Assembly: GCF_901709675.1 (NCBI RefSeq)
Contig: NC_051103.1
Coordinates: forward strand, 8,233,501-8,297,500
Length of the DNA stretch: 64,000 nucleotides
Reading direction: 5' to 3'
From: Syngnathus acus
Lineage: Eukaryota; Chordata; Actinopteri; Syngnathiformes; Syngnathidae
In this document: positions 57,120 to 64,000 of the stretch, piece after piece
How the letters are laid out: every line of letters begins with the position of its first letter
Numbering within the stretch: position 1 is the stretch's first letter
Translations under genes and position numbers: made by a program
The notes under the pieces: generated by a model
Told to the model about the DNA's origin: nothing
The model's database searches: none
The model's input: only the letters and a program-made list of their open reading frames with translations

Positions 57120-57345
57120 GAACGACTTGACTCCAGGGTGGCTCATTCCACTGGGATGATTCTTCTGTCAAGCTTAGTTGTTTCAAGAGACTCCCCTCCC
57201 ATTGTTGACAGTTATTGCCGGCCGGAGCTAAAAATGGACAAAGGATTGCAATGGAACCTGCGCTGTAGCATGTTTTATGAAGCCAAGAGGCTTGATGCTG
57301 TTATTGTTCACTGTAGCACTAACCCGTGAAATAGAGTTCACCCTA
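57120..57345. promoter_or_regulatory. Candidate conserved non-coding element
   Basis: 'ggctcattccactgggatga', 'cccattgttgacagttattg', 'ccggccggagctaaaaatgg' and 'aaggattgcaatggaacctg', with SOX-like ATTGTT and no repeats. Composition only. Confidence 0.28.
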
Positions 57346-57399
57346 GCAGAGATGGCAGCTTACCGCTCACCCATTGTACCTCCAGGCATTCGGATGTTT

Positions 57400-57461
57400 A
57401 CAAAAAGACAGAGGTTGAGTGAAATTCAATACAAAAAGACAGCGGTTGAGTGAAATTCAAT
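57400..57461. repeat. Two-copy tandem duplication, 31-bp unit
   Basis: 57400-57430 and 57431-57461 are identical except for one base (gaggttg versus gcggttg). A recent local duplication. Confidence 0.92.
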
Positions 57462-57469
57462 ACAAGTCC

Positions 57470-57637
57470 ACTGTACGCATGCACACACACACATATCCAT
57501 GCACTAATACAGCATTGTCTTTGTTCCATGTAGCCACAGTGGGACTCATTACATTTTCATGTTCCATTCAATCCTTCAACCTCTCGCACCATTCCCGTGC
57601 CTCTCTTTTTTTTTTCTTCTTCTTCTCCTCCATTCTA
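57470..57637. other. Unique sequence ending in a T/C tract
   Basis: The tract at 57604-57637 (tcttttttttttcttcttct...ccattctag) is acceptor-like, but no donor follows at exon distance. Confidence 0.4.
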
Positions 57638-57658
57638 GGTGTTTACAGCACATTTGAT

Positions 57659-57676
57659 CCCTGAATTATTTCAGGG
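57659..57676. promoter_or_regulatory. Perfect 7-bp inverted repeat CCCTGAA-TTAT-TTCAGGG
   Basis: An 18-bp palindrome with a 4-bp centre, next to 'ggttaattgtttctgatgcc'. Such dyads can be dimeric factor sites, but the factor is not assigned. Confidence 0.35.
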
Positions 57677-57679
57677 GTT

Positions 57680-58639
57680 AATTGTTTCTGATGCCAAGAG
57701 CTTCACCCTCAGCCTTCATCCCTCTCCATCTTCTCTCCTTCTCTTCCTCCCCTTTCAATTACCTAACTGCCACCGCTAGGCATGTGAGAAAGGAGAATAA
57801 AACACATGCCACTAGGAAAATCTACACAAGGCCTTGTATAAGATGCAAGAGGCGCTTCATCCATTTATGCATGCCTCATTTAAGTGTTCCTATTGTATGC
57901 ATCCCCTGGGAGAATGTATGCAGATGAACTGGCGGCGGCGGCAGCGTATGGGAGTTCAGGCAAACACACACACACACTCGCAAAGTCACACAAGGCAAGC
58001 ACAAATGCCTATGTAGCCAACATTTTGCTGAGGCTATGGTCTTCCTCCTGTGCAGAGAGACATAAAGATCAGTGGCCATAACGCACAGCCAAGCATACTG
58101 GAGTATATGGCCACAATCAAGCTTTTATGTGGCCCTGGCACAATAAACGCTAGTGGGAACTGAAACCTCCATTCTGTGGACTGTGGCTCTTCACAAAGTA
58201 AGCACACTCAACCAGAAAGTTAGATTTGTGTGAAATTACTTCAAGTCAACTGGAGGGAAAGATCCGAAATGAGTGACGCTCACAAATGGCCAAACATTTA
58301 CTCTATTCACATCAAAAAAGGCATTCGTGAAAAATGTAGTCAGCCATTCATTTCTTGGATGATATTTACCTTTTTTTTTACTACCACAACCTGATCAATG
58401 AAACACTCATAGAACTGCAACCGGTAAACCAAAATTCTAAAGTTATGTCTGCTTTTATTTATTTATTTATTGTAGTTTATATTAACACTTAGCTTTATTA
58501 TTATTTTATTTGTTTTAATTTGAATCTTTTCTGTGTATTTATTTTTAAATACTATTTATTGAACATCTATGAGTAAACAAATAAGATGGTGGGTAATTGT
58601 GTCTTGTGACTAAATGTGTGTGTGTGTGTGTGGGGGGGG
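57680..58639. other. Unique stretch with (GT)n and G9 near 58615-58640
   Basis: A (GGC)n of four units lies near 57931, (AC)n near 57963-57975, and an AT-rich ttatttatttattt stretch near 58450-58560. No gene. Confidence 0.4.
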
Positions 58640-58835
58640 GGCGTAGCCAAGGAAGTCTCATCAGTGGCCAGCATTACCCAGCAGCATGTCGAGATCTGAA
58701 AATAAAAAGGCCCATTAGTTGAAGTGAAGGAGTTTCCAATTAAATTAGATGAAATCTATGAGATTACTGCTGGCGGGGAAGCTGTGATCCCAGCATTAAA
58801 AGCTGACATCCTCTGAGCTCTGCTCTCATCATTAC
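58640..58835. promoter_or_regulatory. Candidate conserved non-coding element (strong look)
   Basis: 'gaagtctcatcagtggccag', 'cattacccagcagcatgtcg', 'aaaaaggcccattagttgaa', 'ttccaattaaattagatgaa' and 'attactgctggcggggaagc'. Dense motif content with no simple repeat. One of the most enhancer-like stretches in the window. Confidence 0.35.
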
Positions 58836-59439
58836 TATCAAAAAAAAAAGGAAAACAGTCTTCATGTGTTCCCTTACGCCATTGTCAAGCATCCACCCTT
58901 AAGGAACTTCCACTGCTCTTTATCCTCCTAATCACTAATCGAAAAGTAGCGCCCCAGCTGTACTATAACAACCACTCCTCCCCCTTAAGCAAATGACTTT
59001 TCCCGTTCATTCCAAACCAGGAGGGATTTAGTGAATGACATGATTTTTTATTTATTTTTTCTCTATTGCAGCTTGTTACCTTTTATGTCTTGAAGCATTT
59101 TTTTTAAATCCACACAAGCTGGTTAGCATATTATTTTTAATTATTCCTGAATTATTTTTGTACGTTATTTATTATAAAAGAAATTATAATTAGGCCTTTT
59201 TTTTTTATTAACTCCTTTTGAATTTTCAACCTTCCCATAAGCAATCACTCATCTGCCAAGTAGTACTGATAAATTGACTGGAAAGAAAAAAAAAAAAAAA
59301 AGGTTATAATGGAATGGATGTAATCTGCACACTGGGGAGACTTCCCATACTTTCTTCATCTTAAATATTTGGAATTTGCTGACTATTAATTTATTTCAAT
59401 CCCCCCCTCAAATGCTCCCTTTTGCACTTAGGCAATACC
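58836..59439. other. AT-rich unique stretch with A17 at 59286-59302
   Basis: Many tttattattt stretches; no gene or family recognised. Confidence 0.4.
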
Positions 59440-59630
59440 TGGACTCAAATTTGGTCTCATCTTCCGCTATCTCTTCAGCTCCGTCTCAGTGTGTGATAGG
59501 ACACAGGAGGCTGATGTAATTTGATTGGAGGTATTAAAGTTGATTTGATTAAACATGGGTCAAATTACCGGATGGTTAATGGAATCAGGCCTAGTCACCT
59601 GCCGGGTGGCCCCTTGACGAGTCGCACACA
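59440..59630. promoter_or_regulatory. Candidate conserved non-coding element
   Basis: 'aggctgatgtaatttgattg', 'ttgatttgattaaacatggg', 'ggatggttaatggaatcagg' and 'cctagtcacctgccgggtgg' give PBX/HOX-like TGATTG and TGATTAAA and an E-box CACCTG within about 120 bp. Confidence 0.33.
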
Positions 59631-60577
59631 CAGACGCACGCACGCACGCACATAACCCAATCATGTTCCTTGAGCGGCCGCACAAGCTGGCAGTGGCTCA
59701 GATAAGGAAACACGGTGACATCACTCACTGGCTTCTACTCACTGATGTCTGACATCATTCAATACGGTCAGTTAGAATGATTGTTGGTTTCATTTTATTT
59801 CAAAGCCACGGCTCTAATCTTGTTATCGGTCCTCCCGCTATTCATTAGAGGCCATCGTGACCACCGCCGGTGTGGCGACGCCTTTAATATGTCTGTATTG
59901 CTTCAAGTATGTTATGCTAATGATGTGTTTTTGGGGGGAATTCATTACTATGTAATATTCTTATCTTTTGTCTTCTAGCAATTTCTAGGATTTGTATTAC
60001 TCATTTACATATTTGAATATTATCTTGATGCTTATGTTTCTTTTTTTTTTTTAGTCATATCTTTTCATCTTGTTTTTTTAATCTTTTGCCATTTGGTGCT
60101 TGTTAAGATGAAAGAGAAGAATATCAATGTGCTTTTCACAGCTGGAACACACAGAAACATACCGTATGTATTGGATAACACGTTTTGTTGCGTTAAGGCA
60201 TCCCACCAACCTTGGAAATGGTTTTCTGCAAAGCACTAATTCTCGATGTGTCTCTGAGCTCCCCTCGCTCCCTCCCTCCCTCCCTCCCTCCCTATCGCGT
60301 ACAATAAGAGCAACGCATTAGATGAATGCCGGCCATTTAAGAAATGCTCACATTCCCACAATTGCCACCATCTTGCGCTTGCCATATACATTTTTAATCC
60401 GAATTGGCCTCGTCTTGCCATTACGCCAAACTAATTACTACAGCAGCAGCAGCAGCAGCAAGAGGCAAGAAGTAGCCCATCCTGTTCTTGCTCTTTGTCT
60501 GAGCCAATGGAAGCAGCAAGTTTATGTCTTAAATTTCTCAAATGCTTCTCCCTCTTTCTTTTTGTGCTTGTCAACAG
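59631..60577. other. Unique stretch with (GCAC)n, (CTCC)n and (CAG)n
   Basis: (GCAC)n at 59634-59651, T12 near 60042, (CTCC)n at 60262-60292, (CAG)n at 60442-60460. The last 25 bases form the acceptor of the following candidate exon. Confidence 0.5.
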
Positions 60578-60628
60578 GGCCTTTCATTACGACCAGTCGG
60601 CTGTACATGGAGACCCCCGTTTGGGCAG
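60578..60628 (+). other. Candidate 51-nt exon, unidentified
   Basis: A strong acceptor (cttctccctctttctttttgtgcttgtcaacag) is followed by 51 nt open in all three frames and a moderate donor (GGGCAG|gttggt). The phase 1-1 frame reads PFITTSRLYMETPVWA. It has the same phase as one frame of the 23469-23561 candidate, so the two could belong to one transcript. No protein match recognised. Confidence 0.22.
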
Positions 60629-60629
60629 G

Positions 60630-60936
60630 TTGGTGGTGTTTTTTTGCATACCATTTCCCAAATCTTAAAACACCTCCGGTACCCAGGTGATGCTTTTTGT
60701 GCTTGCCTGCCCGTGTGCGTGCGTGCGTGCGTGCGTGCGCGTGTGTGCAGCCAGCTGTCTTTCCAAGTGCAAATGTGCTGACTGCAGCGCTTTGGTTCTG
60801 GGCATGCCCACTCTTAGTGGCTATAAATCCTGAGCGCAGTGCTCTGACTGTGTCAGCAGTCCACCCAATGAATGGATATTAAACGCCACCAAAAAAAAGG
60901 CTCTTTAATTCAGCTGCTGCCTGGGCCATGCTGTTG

Positions 60937-60952
<16 letters not shown>
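60630..60952. other. Unique stretch with (GTGC)n at 60714-60739
   Basis: One microsatellite; nothing else recognised. Confidence 0.45.

Positions 60953-60983
<31 letters not shown>
60953..60983. repeat. (CT)n microsatellite
   Basis: About 15 CT units. Confidence 0.9.
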
Positions 60984-60987
<4 letters not shown>

Positions 60988-61336
60988 CGTTATCCATCTA
61001 TCCGTTGGCTTTTCTTTCCTCTCGCTTTCCTACTGTGTAATGATGGAATGTCACTTTCATTCCAGCCTTTTTGGAGTGAAATGTGAAATGGCTCACCCGC
61101 AGCACACTTCTAGCATGCATACATCATGCAGTTTGATCATCACAGATTTATTATGATGATTTCAATTAGATATGTGGTTCAAGTGACTGCTGAGAAATTT
61201 TACATTTGGCCATCTGTTCTCTCGGCCCGTCGATACTAATCTAATAGAAGAGCTGCGGATCAATGACAACTAGCTTAGATGTGTGGCAATATACACAGTG
61301 CATGCATGCAATTACTCTGCGGCACACCACCATTTT

Positions 61337-61490
61337 TTTATTATATATATATATGTATATATTTTAATATATATGATATATTTTATGAGAGATATATTTT
61401 TAAATATACGTATATTTCAATATTTATCATCTATTTATTTATTATTCTATATCATTATGATATGTTTTATTTATTCCATGATTTCTAGCA
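61337..61490. repeat. AT-rich block with (TA)n runs
   Basis: About 150 bp of nearly pure A/T with repeated atatat units and short palindromes (atatatatgtatatat). It could be a degenerate TA microsatellite. Confidence 0.75.
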
Positions 61491-61599
61491 TTACTGTACA
61501 TATTTTCAGTCATTTTCCAGTGCCTTGAATATTTTACCGGAAAACTCTGATAACATGAAAAGTGACGGGAATTCATAAAAGGACTTTGAGTAATCCCAC

Positions 61600-61755
61600 A
61601 TGCACATACACACAGCATTGTTCCCTATCCATCGTAGCAATTACAGCTCAGCCTTCTTTAGCCTCTATCGGTGTTCATCAACAGGCCTCCAGGCCCATCA
61701 AAAGCTCTGACGCCCAATCACGCTGACATGGAACTAATTGAAAAGTAGCGCACTC
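61600..61755. promoter_or_regulatory. Candidate conserved non-coding element
   Basis: 'tcgtagcaattacagctcag', 'gcctctatcggtgttcatca', 'aggcctccaggcccatcaaa', 'cgcccaatcacgctgacatg' and 'gaactaattgaaaag'. Complex, repeat-free, dense in AT cores. Confidence 0.3.
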
Positions 61756-62478
61756 CTCAAAGTCAAGATCTTCGTTAGAGAATTGCGGCTTCCTTTGAAG
61801 AGGAGATGTGTTTTGCTGATATGGTGCAAGAGCTGTTTAGTGTCACAATGTGTCTGATGTGCATCATTGAATGGAAGCTATTTCTTTTTTTCCCCTCTAT
61901 TGTTCTCATCAATTCATTTTGCGTGCGATTATATACCCGTGCAGTAAATTTGCTCTGAATGTGTTCCCACAAAACAGTGGTGCAGATTTTGGATTTTCTT
62001 TTCCTAGGCATTCAATTTGAGATGCAGTTTTCTCCGTCGGAGGGGTCACTCTATGGCTCCAAATCAGGCCATGTGGCTATTTGTATACATTTCCATTCCA
62101 TCCACCTACATTTTGCGCCACTAAACTGGAAAGTTTGCATGAGCCATAATGTCGTTTTTGACAGACTATCGCGCTGATGCATGTCCTTGGTACGATACGA
62201 GTACAATGTCTAATGGTATTTTGCCGTGGTAGAAATTTCAAAATGGTTGTTGTGTGAATGGTGGCATATATCCCCACTTAGTCATTTACAGTAATGCTTG
62301 TCGACAAGCCTCTATCCCAGAGGATCTTCCCCCTACAGCAAAACTCCCCCAATTATGTTTTCAGTGAAAATTAATTTTCTGCACATTAGGTTCATTAAAA
62401 CATTTTGGGCGGAACGGTAAGCTAAAATAATTGCCTTTGAGGAACAACACAGTTGTAAGATGTTGTTAATGTGCCTTT
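61756..62478. other. Unique sequence, nothing identified
   Basis: No gene or repeat recognised. Confidence 0.35.
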
Positions 62479-62615
62479 CATCCATCCATCCATCCATCCA
62501 TCCATCCATCCATCCATCCATCCATCCATCCAACCATCCATCCATCCATCCATCCATCCATCCATCCATCCATCCATCCATCCATCCATCCATCCATCCA
62601 TCCATCCATCCATCC
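62479..62615. repeat. (CATC)n array, 137 bp
   Basis: About 34 CATC units with a single interruption (caac) near 62531. Same motif and orientation as the 23652 array. Confidence 0.95.
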
Positions 62616-62619
62616 TTTA

Positions 62620-63109
62620 CAAAGTCACCTTACAAAAGTACTGCAATATTCCAGTGATGTTGTTGTTGTAGTTTCTGAAGATGTGTATTCAGATACAGGG
62701 ATAAACAGTCAGTCTTGCTGCTCAACGTAAAACCCACTGCGTATCTTAAGAAATATGTTCTCCTCCAAATCTGCCAAAATGAAATGTACCTTTCTAAATT
62801 GCATTGTATTTTATCAGAGGCAAACATATAAGCGCACTTAAGCTGCCAGCCATTGCTTAAAGCAAGCTGCAAAGCTTGTCCAGTCTCCAAACGTTTCACA
62901 ATGAAATGGTTCACAACATTTCACAATTGTTCTATATTTTCTCAATCCGAGAAGGATGCTAAGAATATACGTTAACGAGAAGGGAGCCATTTTGCGACAT
63001 ATACAAACTTATCTCAAGTCTACTTGTGACGCTGATCCCTGTCGATCGCTTGGTTGTAATTGTCGAAATTTGACCTCAGTCATTTGTTGGCGTTAGTGTA
63101 AAGCTGTGT
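62620..63109. other. Unique sequence, nothing identified
   Basis: No signals recognised. Confidence 0.35.
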
Positions 63110-63310
63110 TTGTTTCCTCCTCCTCCTCATTAAAAATGCAAGCTTGGCCTTAATGATGATGATAGCACAAAGGAGCGGAGAGCCACTTTTCCATTATTAA
63201 CACAAATCAACACCATTTGGGGCTGTAGTATCAGCGTGAATATGATTTACTAGGTGACACGTGCACATCTCAGATACCAAAGTGTTATGGGGATGTAATG
63301 GCAAAGGAAG
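63110..63310. promoter_or_regulatory. Candidate conserved non-coding element
   Basis: 'aagcttggccttaatgatga', 'ttccattattaacacaaatc' and 'gaatatgatttactaggtga', preceded by a short CTCCTC repeat. Composition only. Confidence 0.28.
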
Positions 63311-63354
63311 GAAAAGTTCAACAGACACTGGCTGTGCTGTGCTGAATGTGGATT

Positions 63355-63800
63355 TGATTGCCTTTTACTGTGAACGCACAGCAAGCCAGACGACTGACTC
63401 TGCAGTGTAAATGCCTTCCACTCGTCTTTATATTTGTTAAAGTGATGCGCGGTGCCTCGGTGCTGCTTTTAACACTTCCAAAAAGGCCATTACAATTAAA
63501 GGCGCGCTGGCCAGAGCAAAGGGAAATGGAGACGGGTGCGATGAGAGTAAAAGAGGGATGTCAGCACAACGAGTGGCAGAGATGCTTTTAGCCCCTTTCT
63601 CCAGGAGTAATGTCCAATTACTGCTGTGTTTGTGCCCGGCCCGCTGCCTCGCACTGTCATCAGCGCGCAAACATTAGGTTATGGCCCCCTTGCAATGGAG
63701 CCAGCTGATTGTCAGCTGCCATGGATCACAATCAGCAAGCAGGTCCGCTGGGCATTTCTCGATGAATATTCATTTTCATTTGCCGCCCGTAGACGACAAT
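63355..63800. promoter_or_regulatory. Candidate conserved regulatory region with paired E-boxes
   Basis: About 450 bp of complex sequence. Two CAGCTG E-boxes at 63702-63707 and 63713-63718 are 11 bp apart (one helical turn), with ATTG between them. Nearby are 'ggatcacaatcagcaagcag', 'gatgaatattcattttcatt' (palindromic AATATT) and, upstream, 'aggccattacaattaaagg' and 'gagtaatgtccaattactgc', an imperfect inverted repeat. Overlapping open frames on both strands do not support coding. Confidence 0.35.
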
Positions 63801-64000
63801 GCGTTTGAAGCATGAGACTGAATGCAGCCCAAACACTTACTCCAAGTGCTTGTTGACGTTTTATTCTCTTCACTCCTATAAGCTGATTCTGGCCAGCAGG
63901 CGGTACCAGATAGTATGGCACTCTTGCCCTCTCATCCGACTAAAGCGACAATTAGGGCTAACTTTTGGATGAAACCCCCAAATGTAAATTTGTGCACCCA
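63801..64000. other. Unique sequence to the window end
   Basis: No signals recognised. Confidence 0.35.

Overview
This window looks like non-coding nuclear DNA from a ray-finned fish, probably a percomorph teleost. It is AT-rich (estimated by eye) and contains no open reading frame that I recognise as a protein. It has very many short tandem repeats: (CATC)n, (GCCA)n, (GGCA)n, (CT)n, (CTTCT)n, (CCTCT)n and (GT)n. It also carries short 5'-truncated retroposon tails and small non-autonomous hAT-like DNA transposons of kinds common in fish genomes. The species, the chromosome and the gene (if any) that these bases belong to cannot be determined from the sequence alone. The teleost assignment is an inference from the repeat types.

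Layout. 1-9 kb: mostly unique sequence with small repeats, a candidate 25-nt microexon (2346-2370), weak candidate exons on both strands, and one copy of a retroposon 3' tail (8562-8688). 9.25-9.49 kb: the best gene signal, a CpG-dense block without an ATG that ends in a strong splice donor, probably a non-coding first exon with its promoter on the + strand. 9.5-23 kb: unique sequence, a 21-bp sequence present twice, a hAT-like element with perfect 8-bp target duplications (17410-17675), a second hAT-type MITE (19322-19587), and a candidate exon at 21.1 kb. 23.4-31 kb: a candidate 93-nt exon with good splice signals beside a 178-bp (CATC)n array, a CpG-dense patch near 27.7 kb and a hAT remnant. 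31-45 kb: several long satellites, two more copies of the retroposon tail, an octamer (ATGCAAAT) array and blocks that look like developmental enhancers. 45-64 kb: more candidate enhancers, a 42-bp minisatellite, a (CT)n array, a perfect 33-bp C run, an AT-rich block and a second (CATC)n array.

Interpretation. The picture fits a large intron or the regulatory landscape around a developmental or neuronal gene. A non-coding first exon would lie near 9.4 kb and transcription would run rightward. Many complex, non-repetitive blocks rich in homeodomain, SOX, E-box and POU-type motifs would be candidate conserved non-coding elements. None of this can be confirmed without alignment to other fish genomes or RNA-seq. 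The candidate exons were found by pairing splice-like signals by eye, and several will be chance matches. No bacterial, viral, CRISPR or RNA-gene feature was seen.
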